From positions 9,649 through 73,648 of the forward strand of contig JBCDGN010000005.1 in assembly GCA_038751255.1 (NCBI GenBank): a DNA stretch of 64,000 bases, read 5' to 3'. Under the pieces are notes generated by a model. The model did no database searches, had not been told where the DNA came from, and saw nothing but the letters and a program-made list of their open reading frames with translations. How positions within the stretch are numbered: the stretch's first letter is position 1; every line of letters begins with the position of its first letter. The stretch is from JANSYP01 sp038751255. GTDB taxonomy: Bacteria; Pseudomonadota; Alphaproteobacteria; Rhodobacterales; Rhodobacteraceae. Both the position numbers and the translations under genes were made by a program. Positions 41,336 through 51,384 of this stretch are shown piece after piece.

Positions 41336-43765
41336 ATGGCCATGCAGGCTCTCCCCCCGTCCCTTGAAATGTGGTTCGCCCAACGTGGTTGGTCGCTTCA
41401 TTCGCACCAGCGCGAAATGCTCGATCGCGCCGATGCCCCTGCAACGCTGCTGATTGCACCAACGGGCGGGGGCAAAACGCTCGCAGGCTTTCTGCCGACC
41501 CTGGCGGCCTTAGGGGAGACGCCCAAGACGGGGCTCCACACGCTCTATGTCTCACCGCTTAAAGCTTTGGCAGCTGATATTCGACGCAATCTAGAGACAC
41601 CGATCGCGGAGGCGGGGCTTGCGATCCGCGTGGAGGACCGGACCGGCGACACGTCCTACACTCAAAAGCGGCGGCAACGGGTGGACCCGCCGCATATCTT
41701 GCTGACCACACCCGAAAGCCTTGCCTTGCTTCTGTCTTACGAAGACGCGCCGCGGATTTTTGATGGGCTTCAGCGGATCGTTGTCGATGAAATCCATGCG
41801 CTGGCCGAAAGCAAACGGGGCGATCAATTGATGCTTGGCCTCGCGCGATTGCAACGGCTTTGCCCCGGATTGCGCCGCGTGGGCCTGTCAGCAACTGTCG
41901 AAAATCCAGACCACATCGCCCGCCTTCTTGCCCGCCACCCCGATCCTTGTGAGATCCTCTTTGCCGATCCTGGGCCAGAACCCGATATATCTATGCTTTG
42001 CACCGCTGAGACACCCCCCTGGTCTGGGGGCGGCGGGCGCTACGCGATCGGTGCAGTTTTAAACGAGATCAAAAAACACAAAACCACATTGATCTTTCAC
42101 AACACCCGCGCCCAGGCCGAGATCTTTTTCCACGCCCTTTGGTTGGAAAATGAAGATCAACTCCCGGTCGGCATTCATCATGGTTCTTTGGCGCGGGCAC
42201 AAAGAGAGAAGGTCGAACAAGCGATGGTCGATGGCGCGCTGCGCGCCATTGTTTGCACAGGTTCGCTCGATCTTGGGATCGACTGGGGGGATGTTGATCT
42301 GGTGATCCAGGTCGGTGCCCCGAAAAACGTCAAGCGCCTGGTTCAGCGGATCGGCCGTGCCAACCATCGCTACAACGCCCCCTCGAAAGCACTTTTGGTG
42401 CCCGCGAACCGCTTTGAAATCGTCGAGTGCCAAGCCGCGTTGGCGGCGGTCCGCGCCCATGACCTGGATGGCGCACCACCCGCGCCAGGACCACGCGATG
42501 TGTTGTGCCAACACATCCTGATCGCCGCCTGTTCTGGCCCGTTCGATGCCGACGCCCTCTTTGCAGAGATCACCAGTGCCGGCGCATACGTTGATCTTAC
42601 GCGGCGGGCCTTTGACGATTGCCTCAACTTTTGTGCCACGGGCGGTTATGCGCTCCGCGCCTACGACCGGTGGCAGCGATTGATGCAAGACCCAGATGGG
42701 CGCTGGCGGCTGCGAGATCCTCGGGCAGCGCGCGAAATCCGCATGAATATCGGGACGATCCAAGACACCGACACACTGAAGGTCCGGCTTAAGAACACCT
42801 ATGGCGGACGACCCTTGGGAGAGATCGAAGAAGCGTTTGCCGCCACGCTGACCAAAGGCGACACGTTTTTGATCGGCGGTAAGGTCGTCCGCTACGAAGG
42901 GCTGCGCGAACTCACCGTTGAGGTCACCCGAAGACCCGGCGACAAACCCCGCATCGCCACCTTTATGGGCACAAAATTCGCCACCTCCACTCAGTTGTCA
43001 AAGCGGATACTGGAGATGTTCCAACAGCCAGCCTGGCCGGAGTTGCCAGGGCACACGGCCGCTTGGCTAGAGTTGCAACGCAAGGTGTCTCGCCTGCCTG
43101 AGGCAAACCGCCTGCTGATCGAGAGCTTTCCCCATGACGGGCGCGCCCACACCTGCGTTTATGGCTTCGCCGGACGCAATGCGATGCAGACGCTGGGGCT
43201 TTTGCTGACGCAACGGATGGAGGTCATGGGGCTTGGTCCGATGGGCTTCGTCTCCACCGACTATGCGGTGCTCATCTGGTCGCTTGACCCGCTGCGGGAC
43301 CCAGAACCGCTCTTTGCGGCCGATAATCTACGCGCCGATTTTGAAACCTGGCTGGCGGGCAACGCGGTGATGAAACGGACGTTCAAGGCCTCTGCCATCA
43401 TCGCGGGCCTGATCGACCGACAAACCACAACTGCGCGCAAATCCGGGCGGCAGGCCAGTTTCAGCTCTGACATCCTCTATGACACCCTGCGCAAGTACGA
43501 TCCCGATCACGTGCTGCTCCAGGTGACACAGGAAGAGGCCATGCGCGGGTTGGTCGATTTTGGCCGGATCGAAGAAATGCTGGAACGCACGCGCGGCCGC
43601 GTTGATCACATCACCCTTGATCGCGTTACCCCACTTGCGGCGCCACTGTTCTTGGAGGCTGGGCGCGTGCCAGTACAAGGTGCCGCGCAAGAGCGGCTCT
43701 TGGCCGAAGAAACCGAACGGCTTTTGGACGCCGCCGGACTGTCCGACGAAGGTTTGCGCGCGTGA
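41336..43765 (+). CDS. Ligase-associated DNA damage response DEXH-box helicase (Lhr-type)
   Basis: A superfamily 2 helicase. Walker A is APTGGGKT (41-48), motif II is DEIH (151-154), motif III includes GLSATV, and the C-terminal RecA domain has QRIGRANHRYN. The Lhr-type winged helix and C-terminal domains follow. At 809 residues it matches the family found beside a bacterial ATP-dependent ligase, an exonuclease and PdeM. Here only PdeM is near, at 45396, with an MFS gene between. No ligase or nuclease gene is seen. Confidence 0.9.
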   Translation: MAMQALPPSLEMWFAQRGWSLHSHQREMLDRADAPATLLIAPTGGGKTLAGFLPTLAALGETPKTGLHTLYVSPLKALAADIRRNLETPIAEAGLAIRVEDRTGDTSYTQKRRQRVDPPHILLTTPESLALLLSYEDAPRIFDGLQRIVVDEIHALAESKRGDQLMLGLARLQRLCPGLRRVGLSATVENPDHIARLLARHPDPCEILFADPGPEPDISMLCTAETPPWSGGGGRYAIGAVLNEIKKHKTTLIFHNTRAQAEIFFHALWLENEDQLPVGIHHGSLARAQREKVEQAMVDGALRAIVCTGSLDLGIDWGDVDLVIQVGAPKNVKRLVQRIGRANHRYNAPSKALLVPANRFEIVECQAALAAVRAHDLDGAPPAPGPRDVLCQHILIAACSGPFDADALFAEITSAGAYVDLTRRAFDDCLNFCATGGYALRAYDRWQRLMQDPDGRWRLRDPRAAREIRMNIGTIQDTDTLKVRLKNTYGGRPLGEIEEAFAATLTKGDTFLIGGKVVRYEGLRELTVEVTRRPGDKPRIATFMGTKFATSTQLSKRILEMFQQPAWPELPGHTAAWLELQRKVSRLPEANRLLIESFPHDGRAHTCVYGFAGRNAMQTLGLLLTQRMEVMGLGPMGFVSTDYAVLIWSLDPLRDPEPLFAADNLRADFETWLAGNAVMKRTFKASAIIAGLIDRQTTTARKSGRQASFSSDILYDTLRKYDPDHVLLQVTQEEAMRGLVDFGRIEEMLERTRGRVDHITLDRVTPLAAPLFLEAGRVPVQGAAQERLLAEETERLLDAAGLSDEGLRA

Positions 43766-43832
43766 AGAAAAATACATTGCCCTTTGCGTCAACATGCTAA
43801 AGAGGAATCAGAGCAACGCCGGGGGCAGATAA

Positions 43833-45347
43833 ATGGCGGGGAAAAGCACGATCGCTCTGGCGGGGCTGATGCTAGGCGCATTTGCGATCGGGACCGACTT
43901 CACCGGAGTCCTGCTTTTGGTTCCGCAGATTGAAAGCGATTTTTCCGCCGATATCACCACCACTCAGTGGGTTCTGAATATCTACGCGCTGACATTTGCG
44001 ATGTTCATGGTCTCAGGTGGACGGCTCGGCGATCTACGCGGTCACCGGCGGATGATGCTCTTGGGCTTTGTGGTCTTCATCGGCGCGTCCTTCGGCTGCT
44101 ACTTGGCCCCTTCCATAACATGGCTGATCATCGCCCGAGCGCTCCAAGGGGTGGGCGCGGCGCTCATTTGGCCCTGTTTGATCGCCAAAGGCTCATTGGC
44201 GATTTCTGGGGATCGCGCCCTTGGGCTCGGTCTGGTCTTGGCCGGAGTGACCACGGGCAATGTCATCGGTCCCCTAATCAGCGGCGTTGTCGTCTCTTTT
44301 GAAGACTGGCGAATATTTTTCCTGATCAATACGGTGATCGGGCTGATCTCTTTGATATCTGCGGCGCTGCTTTTGGACCGTGAGCATCCCCACGATGTTG
44401 ATGAGAGCATCGATTACGGTGGTATCGTGCTCTTTTCTGGGTCGGTTCTGTGTCTGATGCTCGCGCTTGACCAAGGCACCAGCTGGGGCTGGGCGGCGCC
44501 TCCGACGCTTGCGTTGTTCGGGGCGTCAGCCTTCTTGCTGCTCCTGTTTCCGTTTTGGGAAACGAAAGCTCGAGACCCGCTTGTCCCGCTAGGCATGTTG
44601 CGGCGGCGCGAATTTGTCATCGCGCTTTGTGCAAACGGGTTCTGCGTTCCCGCGATTTTCATCGCCTTCCTTTACTTGCCCCAATACATGACCAAGACCC
44701 TCTACTGGACCACCCTACAGGCGTCCTACGGGATGACGCCTTTGATGGTGCTTTTGGCGATTGGATCGGTCTTGTGCGGGGCGCTCTACAAAGATTTTGG
44801 ACCAAGAAGAATGCTGTTAGCGGGGTATCTTCTGCTCCTGCTCGGTTGTCTCGTGATCATCTTCATGGATGTGTCTTGGCGTTATGAGATTGTATTACCT
44901 GCGCTGTTCCTCTTGGGCTTGGGCGGCACGCTGTCTGTGACTTCATCTGGTACCGCTGCTGTCAGCGCCGTGGATGAGGCGCAATCGGGTCTCGCTGGTG
45001 GACTTTCCTTCATGTTGCATCTGACGTCTGGCGCAATCGGTGTCGCCGCGGCCACAGCGGTGATGTATGTCACCAGCGCCGCGCGACTTGCGAAGGAATT
45101 GACCGCCGCCGGGATCAATCTGTCGGCGGCAGATCAGCGGGTGATCAACGGCAGCGACCCGCAGACACCTGAGGTGGAGAAGATCCTCAGCACACTCGGG
45201 TCAGAGCAATCGTCGCAGGTGGCCACCATCCTGACCGACGCATTTGCCCATGGATTGAAGACATCGTTCTGGGTCGCTGTCGTCCCGCTTGCTATTGGAT
45301 TGATTCTGATAGCGACCTTGGACGAATCCAAATTACACGGGCAATAG
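43833..45347 (+). CDS. MFS transporter, DHA2-like (14-helix drug efflux type)
   Basis: About 14 membrane helices are visible over 504 residues. The N-terminal half has ITTTQWVLNIYALTFAMFMV followed by GRLGDLRGHRRMMLLGF, the MFS loop between helices 2 and 3, and motif C-like GLVLAGVTTGNVIGPLISG. This matches the EmrB/QacA drug-proton antiporter group. The substrate is unknown. It sits between the helicase and PdeM genes on the same strand. Confidence 0.9.
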   Translation: MAGKSTIALAGLMLGAFAIGTDFTGVLLLVPQIESDFSADITTTQWVLNIYALTFAMFMVSGGRLGDLRGHRRMMLLGFVVFIGASFGCYLAPSITWLIIARALQGVGAALIWPCLIAKGSLAISGDRALGLGLVLAGVTTGNVIGPLISGVVVSFEDWRIFFLINTVIGLISLISAALLLDREHPHDVDESIDYGGIVLFSGSVLCLMLALDQGTSWGWAAPPTLALFGASAFLLLLFPFWETKARDPLVPLGMLRRREFVIALCANGFCVPAIFIAFLYLPQYMTKTLYWTTLQASYGMTPLMVLLAIGSVLCGALYKDFGPRRMLLAGYLLLLLGCLVIIFMDVSWRYEIVLPALFLLGLGGTLSVTSSGTAAVSAVDEAQSGLAGGLSFMLHLTSGAIGVAAATAVMYVTSAARLAKELTAAGINLSAADQRVINGSDPQTPEVEKILSTLGSEQSSQVATILTDAFAHGLKTSFWVAVVPLAIGLILIATLDESKLHGQ

Positions 45348-45395
45348 CGGGCGATTTGGCTTGCGGTTTTGCAGGTTTTGATGCGAGAACGAAGC

Positions 45396-46106
45396 ATGAA
45401 CGCATTTCCCTTCAGCTTTTGCGGCCAAGCTTTTGAGGCCCGTGCCAGCGGTGCGCTCTGGGCAGTTGAGGCCCAAATGCTGGTGGTCGGCGATCTGCAT
45501 CTCGGCAAGCCCGAACGTGTGGCGCGCCGGGGTGGCCAGATGCTGCCCCCCTATGGCGATGAGGCGACGCTCGACAAACTGGCCGCAGAGATTGACGCAA
45601 CGCAAGCCAAGACCGTTTTATCGCTCGGCGACGGTTTCGATGACAATCGAGCGGCGGAAAACCTGTCACCGGAAACTCTCGAGCGTCTGATGTCTTTGCT
45701 GTCGGTCGCTGATTGGATCTGGGTGGGCGGCAATCACGACCCTGGCCCACCGCCGTTTGCTGGCCAAAAGGTCTCCGTTTTTGACCATGATGGGATCGCT
45801 TTCCGTCATATCGCGCAGCCGAATGCCTCTGGCGAGATTTCTGCCCACTATCATCCGAAAGCCACGCTCGCACTGGGCGGGACACGGGTCAGCCGGCCCT
45901 GCTTCTTGATCGATCAGCGGCGCATCATCTTGCCCGCTTTTGGCGCATTCACAGGTGGGTTGTCTTGCAGAGAGCAGGTGCTGTCAGAGTTGATGGGGCC
46001 AGAGGCGTTGGCGGTGCTGACAGGAAAATCAGCTAGGGCCGTACCGATGCCGCGCGGACAGCTCAAAGAAGCGCTCAGCCCCGCGCCGCCGCGCCGGTTT
46101 GGATAA
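45396..46106 (+). CDS. pdeM: Ligase-associated DNA damage response endonuclease PdeM
   Basis: A metallophosphoesterase of the DNA-damage ligase cluster. Metal-binding motifs are VVGDLHLGKPERVARRG (D33, H35), LSLGDGFDD, WVGGNHDPGPPPFAG and AHYHPKA. Length and the PPFAG signature match PdeM. The ATG at 45396 is one choice; an ATG at 45381 would add five residues. Its usual partner, the Lhr-type helicase, is 1.6 kb upstream. Confidence 0.88.
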   Translation: MNAFPFSFCGQAFEARASGALWAVEAQMLVVGDLHLGKPERVARRGGQMLPPYGDEATLDKLAAEIDATQAKTVLSLGDGFDDNRAAENLSPETLERLMSLLSVADWIWVGGNHDPGPPPFAGQKVSVFDHDGIAFRHIAQPNASGEISAHYHPKATLALGGTRVSRPCFLIDQRRIILPAFGAFTGGLSCREQVLSELMGPEALAVLTGKSARAVPMPRGQLKEALSPAPPRRFG

Positions 46107-46141
46107 TCGAGCGTCCGACTAGGGCACGCGATTAGGACGTC

Positions 46142-47032
46142 TTAAGCGAGCAAGGCCTCCGGTGGCGCTATCCCGTGTTGGCGGCAAAAAGCGCTGACTG
46201 TGTTGGCCAGGAGACAGGCGATGGTCATCGGCCCGACGCCCCCCGGAACAGGCGTCATTGCCCCAGCAATCTCCCAGACACCGGGATCCAAATCCCCGAC
46301 GATTTTGGACTTGCCACCTTCACCCTCGACACGATTGATGCCCACATCGATGACGGTCGCCCCGGGCTTAATCCAATCAGCTTTCACCATCGTGGGACGC
46401 CCGACCGCCGCCACGACAATGTCAGCCCGGCGAACGGTCTCTACCAGATCGCGGGTCCGAGAATGTGCAATCGTAACAGTTGCCGAGGCTTGAAGCAGCA
46501 GTTGCGCCATCGGTTTGCCAACGATGTTGGAGCGGCCGATCACCACGGCGTCCATGCCGGTGATATCGCCCAAGTGATCGCGCAGCAGCATCATGCTGCC
46601 CAGGGGGGTGCAGGGCACCAGCGCCGGTGATCCTGTCGCCAAGAGGCCCACATTCTCCACATGAAACCCGTCAACATCCTTCATCGGGTTGATCGTTGCG
46701 ACGACCTTTTCCTCGCTTAAGCCTTTCGGCAGCGGGAACTGCACCAATATCCCATGCACATTCGCATCGGCATTGAGTTCTTCGACCAAACGCAACAAGA
46801 CGTCTTCCGAGACATCAGCGGGCAGTTTGTGCGAGATGCTCTCCATCCCGATCTCGACGCATTGGCGCGACTTTGACCGGACATACACTTGGCTGGCGGG
46901 GTCTTCGCCCACCAAGACCACTGCGAGACCAGGAGCCTGGCCAGTTTCGGCCTTGAGCTTGGTGACATGGTCTGCAAGCTCCCCACGCAGCCGAGCAGCG
47001 TATTCCTTCCCATCAATCCTTGTTGCTGTCAT
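46142..47032 (-). CDS. folD: Bifunctional methylenetetrahydrofolate dehydrogenase/cyclohydrolase FolD
   Basis: FolD oxidises 5,10-methylene-THF to 10-formyl-THF in one-carbon metabolism. The catalytic region has YVRSKSRQCVEIGM with the active-site lysine. NADP-binding is in VVIGRSNIVGKPMAQLLL, and the signature PGGVGPMTIACLLANT is near the C-terminus. The ATG at 47032 follows GGGAG at good spacing. It is convergent with pdeM. Confidence 0.97.
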   Translation of the reverse strand: MTATRIDGKEYAARLRGELADHVTKLKAETGQAPGLAVVLVGEDPASQVYVRSKSRQCVEIGMESISHKLPADVSEDVLLRLVEELNADANVHGILVQFPLPKGLSEEKVVATINPMKDVDGFHVENVGLLATGSPALVPCTPLGSMMLLRDHLGDITGMDAVVIGRSNIVGKPMAQLLLQASATVTIAHSRTRDLVETVRRADIVVAAVGRPTMVKADWIKPGATVIDVGINRVEGEGGKSKIVGDLDPGVWEIAGAMTPVPGGVGPMTIACLLANTVSAFCRQHGIAPPEALLA

Positions 47033-47230
47033 GGATGCTCCCAACCTCCAACCTTTGACGTGGCCTGGGTCGCGTGACTTGGGCCTTTTTCGTGATCCCC
47101 TTCATTTACGTGGAAGACCGGTCACGGCAAGGCTGGATCGACGAGTTAATCCGAAAGTCGGTGCGGCTTCGGCTCAATGTATCGTTGTCCCTGCTGCTAA
47201 GCCCATTCCTAGCCAAAACGCAGCTCGCAA

Positions 47231-47262
47231 AGAAAAACCCCGCCGATTGCCCAGCGGGGTCT
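47231..47262 (-). terminator. Rho-independent terminator after ftsH
   Basis: On the minus strand ACCCCGC and GCGGGGT pair around a 10-nt loop and are followed by TTTTTCTTTG. It lies 29 bp past the ftsH stop, ending the tol-tilS-ftsH run before folD. Confidence 0.85.
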
Positions 47263-47288
47263 CTCATTTCGAAGTCCAGCGGACCGTG

Positions 47289-49205
47289 TCAGGTTGGCTC
47301 TGGCGACATCCCACCTGTTTCGCCAGGCTTCGAGCGTGTTTTGGTTTTCGGGATCGCCGTGATCGAGGGCACATCACCCGGAGGCGTGTCGTCCTCATCA
47401 TCACCTTTGTTGAGCGGCTCGCCTTTCATGGCCTTGAGGATTTCTGGACCGGTGAGGGTCTCATACTCCAGCAGCGCCTCTGCCAGACGGTGATGTTCCT
47501 CGGCATGTTCAGTGAGCACGCGCTTCGCCGTCTCATAGCCTTCGTCAACGATCTTTCGCACTTCAGCGTCGATCTTTTCTTGGGTGTCCGGACCTGCATT
47601 GGGTTGGCCCTGATAGTTACCCAAGAACGACTGTTGCTCATTGGCATAATCGATATGGCCAAGCTCATCGGAAAAGCCGAACTGCGTCACCATCGCCCGG
47701 GCAATCTTGGACACCTGTTGGATGTCAGAGGCCGCGCCGGAGGTCACATTGTCCTTCCCGAAGATGAGTTCTTCGGCGACCTTGCCACCCATCGCCATGG
47801 CAATCTTGGACTTATACTTAGTGTAGGTGACGCTGAGTTGATCTCGCTCGGGCAGCGACATCACCAGACCAAGCGCCCGGCCCCGTGGGATGATCGTCGC
47901 CTTATGGATCGGATCATGCTGCGGCACATAGAGCCCGACAACTGCATGGCCTGCCTCGTGATAAGCTGTGAGCTTTTTCTCGTCCTCGGTCATGACCATG
48001 GAACGACGCTCAGCCCCCATCATAACCTTGTCCTTGGCGTTCTCAAAGTCTTCCATCGTCACAAAACGCCGACCGACCCGTGCGGCCATGAGTGCCGATT
48101 CGTTCACCAAGTTCGCCAAATCAGCGCCGGAAAAGCCTGGGGTGCCCCGCGCGATGATGCGCAGGTCGACGTCTGGACCCAACGGCACCTTGCGCGCATG
48201 AACGCCCAAGATTTTCTCGCGGCCTTTGATGTCAGGGTTCGGAACTTGGACCTGACGGTCGAAACGGCCCGGGCGCAACAGCGCCGGATCCAGCACGTCG
48301 GGGCGGTTGGTCGCCGCGACGATGATGATCCCTTCATTAGCCTCAAATCCGTCCATCTCAACCAGAAGCTGGTTCAGGGTCTGTTCGCGTTCATCATTGC
48401 CGCCACCATAACCGACGCCGCGCGACCGACCCACCGCGTCGATCTCGTCGATGAACACGATACACGGTGCATTCTTTTTGGCCTGCTCAAACATGTCGCG
48501 GACACGGCTCGCGCCGACACCCACAAACATCTCAACAAAATCAGAGCCCGAAATGGTGAAGAAGGGCACACCCGCCTCGCCCGCAATCGCGCGGGCAAGA
48601 AGGGTCTTACCAGTCCCTGGAGGCCCCACCAGCAACGCGCCTTTCGGAATCTTGCCGCCCAAGCGACTGAATTTCTGAGGGTTTCTCAGAAACTCAACGA
48701 TCTCTTCAAGCTCGTCTTTCGCTTCGTCAATGCCCGCAACATCGTCAAAGGTCACACGACCGTGTTTCTCGGTCAGAAGCTTGGCACGTGATTTGCCAAA
48801 GCCCATCGCGCCGCCACGACCGCCTCCTTGCATCCGGTTCATGAAGTAGATCCAGACCCCGATCAGCAGCAAGAACGGCAGGAATGTCATCAGAAGCGTG
48901 GTGAAACCCGATTGCTCCTGAGGTCGCGCATTGACGACAACCTCGTTGTTGATCAGACGCTCGGTGACCTCAGCGCCGGTTGGCACGATGGTCACATAGT
49001 CATTGCCGTCACTGCCGCGGAAGGTGACCTTTTCACCATCCACCGTCGCACTGGTGACATCGCCATTTTCAACCGCGGTTACGAATTCGGAATAGCTCAC
49101 CGAGCGCGACGACATGGTCGACTGCCCGCCGCTAAACAGGTTGAAAAGAGCAAGGATCAGGAGGAACAAGACCACCCAGAAAGCGATATTTCGCGCGTTG
49201 CCCAA
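47289..49205 (-). CDS. ftsH: ATP-dependent zinc metalloprotease FtsH
   Basis: FtsH is a membrane-bound AAA+ protease that degrades misfolded membrane proteins and short-lived regulators. Two membrane helices (residues 8-25 and 102-121) flank a periplasmic domain. Walker A is GPPGTGKT at 194-201, Walker B FIDEID at about 252 and the zinc site HEAGH at 416-420. The first codon is a TTG at 49205, preceded by AGGAG at good spacing. It follows tilS and is closed by a strong terminator. Confidence 0.97.
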   Translation of the reverse strand: MGNARNIAFWVVLFLLILALFNLFSGGQSTMSSRSVSYSEFVTAVENGDVTSATVDGEKVTFRGSDGNDYVTIVPTGAEVTERLINNEVVVNARPQEQSGFTTLLMTFLPFLLLIGVWIYFMNRMQGGGRGGAMGFGKSRAKLLTEKHGRVTFDDVAGIDEAKDELEEIVEFLRNPQKFSRLGGKIPKGALLVGPPGTGKTLLARAIAGEAGVPFFTISGSDFVEMFVGVGASRVRDMFEQAKKNAPCIVFIDEIDAVGRSRGVGYGGGNDEREQTLNQLLVEMDGFEANEGIIIVAATNRPDVLDPALLRPGRFDRQVQVPNPDIKGREKILGVHARKVPLGPDVDLRIIARGTPGFSGADLANLVNESALMAARVGRRFVTMEDFENAKDKVMMGAERRSMVMTEDEKKLTAYHEAGHAVVGLYVPQHDPIHKATIIPRGRALGLVMSLPERDQLSVTYTKYKSKIAMAMGGKVAEELIFGKDNVTSGAASDIQQVSKIARAMVTQFGFSDELGHIDYANEQQSFLGNYQGQPNAGPDTQEKIDAEVRKIVDEGYETAKRVLTEHAEEHHRLAEALLEYETLTGPEILKAMKGEPLNKGDDEDDTPPGDVPSITAIPKTKTRSKPGETGGMSPEPT

Positions 49206-49282
49206 GAGAAACTCCTAGCAAAGTTACGGAGTGACGTTGCACCCCTACCAACCATGCAAAGATAGCGATGATACGGCGCAGT

Positions 49283-50536
49283 TCAATCAGGTAAGAGCAA
49301 TGCATTGAATTCAGAGTTACTGCGGATGAAATTTGCCTGGCATTCAAGCGCTTTGTCGATGAGCGGTGCGGCGTAAAGGCGCGGTCCCTGCCAAAGCGCG
49401 GGGCTCACCAAAAGCGTCTCACGGGGCAAACCGGCCTCGCGCCAGTCGGGACGCTCTGAAAGACCCACCTCGCCCAAAGCGCCGATCAGCAGCCCCGGTT
49501 CTGGTGGCTTTGCGACCCTCCAACGATTGTCCCATAGACCAGGCACTGGAACCGGCGGTGCCACCGCAGCAGGCTCTCGCCCGACGTGAAGGACACTCTT
49601 CCTGCAGTGGCACAGACAACCGTGCAGGGTCACACGGCGCCCGTCTGCAAGGTCCTTCAAGGCTGAGCGGAGTGCGGAAAATCGTGGCCGGTAACTGTTC
49701 CCAGACACCCAGCAAAGCGCGGCGGCGAAGAGCCTCCACGCCGTATCGTCCGGCAGAGCGAACAGTTTTTCTTTATCAAACTGTACTTCACCAACCTCTT
49801 GTCGTGCGATTTGGGTCGCAGCCAATATCGATTGTTGTCCGAGGGCAGAACGCGCTGCCGCCATCCGTGCTGCAGTATCAGAAAGGGTTTCAGAGTTTAG
49901 ACCAAGATCACTGAGGCCATCCAAAAGGCGCCGGGCGCGCACCCGGTCGAACCGAGCATCATCATTGCTGGGATCATCGGCCCAAGCGACCCCGCGCACC
50001 GTCAGCTCGTCGCGCAGAACTGAACGGTGTACCCGCAGCAACGGACGCAGCCAAACAAGCGGCGCGTTGGGGTCTCTCCGCAGAAGAGACATTCCTGCCA
50101 AACCGTCGACGCCGGACCCTCGCGCCAAACGCAAAAGCACGGTTTCGGCTTGATCCTCCAAGGTATGACCCAGGCAAATATGCGTCAGACCACGTTGAGC
50201 GGCCCATTTTCTGAGGAGGGCATAGCGAAGATCACGCGCAGCGGCTTGAAGATTGCCCTGCATCTGCCACGCTGGATCGGACAGGCACGCATGGGCCACG
50301 CCGAGGTCTTTCGCCTGTCCCGCAACCAAGGCGATTTCTTGCTTCGCCTCTGGTCTTAATCCGTGATCGACGCTCGCGGCCTCGAGTGTAATCCCGCGGT
50401 TCTGCGACCAATCGGCCAACAGCGTCAGCAGGGCCATGCTGTCCCCGCCGCCAGAGACAGCAACCCCAAGACGGACCTTGGAAACATCGGATAGCGCCGA
50501 CTCCAGGGCCTGCGCAAGAGCATCGGCTGGGCTCAC
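49283..50536 (-). CDS. tilS: tRNA(Ile)-lysidine synthase
   Basis: TilS modifies C34 of the CAU-anticodon isoleucine tRNA so that it reads AUA. The PP-loop SGGGDSMALL is at residues 28-37, with VDHGLRPEAKQE and CLGHTLEDQAETVLLRLARG as the other core motifs. The C-terminal part is divergent, as usual. Its start overlaps the cpoB stop by 4 bp, a standard linkage with ftsH next. Confidence 0.95.
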   Translation of the reverse strand: MSPADALAQALESALSDVSKVRLGVAVSGGGDSMALLTLLADWSQNRGITLEAASVDHGLRPEAKQEIALVAGQAKDLGVAHACLSDPAWQMQGNLQAAARDLRYALLRKWAAQRGLTHICLGHTLEDQAETVLLRLARGSGVDGLAGMSLLRRDPNAPLVWLRPLLRVHRSVLRDELTVRGVAWADDPSNDDARFDRVRARRLLDGLSDLGLNSETLSDTAARMAAARSALGQQSILAATQIARQEVGEVQFDKEKLFALPDDTAWRLFAAALCWVSGNSYRPRFSALRSALKDLADGRRVTLHGCLCHCRKSVLHVGREPAAVAPPVPVPGLWDNRWRVAKPPEPGLLIGALGEVGLSERPDWREAGLPRETLLVSPALWQGPRLYAAPLIDKALECQANFIRSNSEFNALLLPD

Positions 50537-51384
50537 GCCGCGCAGGACATTCCCGCCAATGCGGTCTCAGCCCGCTGGGCGGCCGCGGTGCCGGGATAGA
50601 CCCGACGAACTTGATCGAGCGTCAAGCAGGCTTCCGGAGTTTGTTCGAGCTTGTGCAACGCCTCGCCAAGGCTGGTCAAAGCATCGGCGGCAAGCGCAGG
50701 ATCGTTGAGCTCGGCCAGGGTATATGCCTCCAGATAGGCGCGTCCGGCTTCCGGCACGCGGTCGAGCCCATGAAGCGCCGCACCACGCAACATCTGGGCC
50801 TCAGCGGTAAGCGGGCTGCCAGGATAAGCCACCAAGAAGGCATCTAGTTTCGCCAGCCCATCCGCATGATCGCCTTGATCGACCGCAGTCATCGCCGCCT
50901 CAAAATCGGCGGTCTCCGCTACGGCGAATTGGGCCGGCGCGTTTGGATTGGTAGAGGGCGCAGGAGGCGCGAGCGGTGTTGCGGGTTCTTCCGTGCCGCC
51001 CCCTAAGGTCGCTGTCGGTGGGATCTGTCCCAAATCGCCACCTTCCAACTCGACCATACGAAATTCCAGATCGCCCAGCCGGTTGGTGCCATCTTTCACG
51101 ATCCGGTCGATCCGGAAAGCAAGCTCTTCGGTTTGCGCGGTCAGCGCCCGCACTTGACGCTCTAGCCCGTCGAGCCGTTCAAGCGGTCCAGTGACATCGG
51201 CGGGCGCGGTCTCTGTTGCCTCGCCAACAGGCGTGCTCGGCGCCAATTCGGCGCGCAACTGCTGCAGTTCAACACGCAGCGTGGTGAGCTCTCGCTGCAT
51301 ATCCGCCAGGGTCGCAGCGCGATCCTGGGCCAGCGCAACTGAGCCCCAAATCATCGCAAAACAAATCGCAAGGACACGGATCAT
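50533..51384 (-). CDS. cpoB: Tol-Pal system protein CpoB/YbgF
   Basis: CpoB is a periplasmic protein that couples Tol-Pal to PBP1b activity at the septum. Signal peptide MIRVLAICFAMIWGSVALAQ is followed by a trimerising coiled coil (AATLADMQRELTTLRVELQQ), a Pro-rich linker and C-terminal TPR-like repeats (for example MTAVDQGDHADGLAKLDAFL). The ATG at 51384 overlaps the pal stop as ATGA. Confidence 0.93.
   Translation of the reverse strand: MIRVLAICFAMIWGSVALAQDRAATLADMQRELTTLRVELQQLRAELAPSTPVGEATETAPADVTGPLERLDGLERQVRALTAQTEELAFRIDRIVKDGTNRLGDLEFRMVELEGGDLGQIPPTATLGGGTEEPATPLAPPAPSTNPNAPAQFAVAETADFEAAMTAVDQGDHADGLAKLDAFLVAYPGSPLTAEAQMLRGAALHGLDRVPEAGRAYLEAYTLAELNDPALAADALTSLGEALHKLEQTPEACLTLDQVRRVYPGTAAAQRAETALAGMSCAA

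Noticed and set aside
46689..48791. A 700-codon open frame on the plus strand
   Set aside because: It is the antisense of ftsH and part of folD, both firmly identified by catalytic motifs. Long antisense frames are common in G+C-rich DNA.
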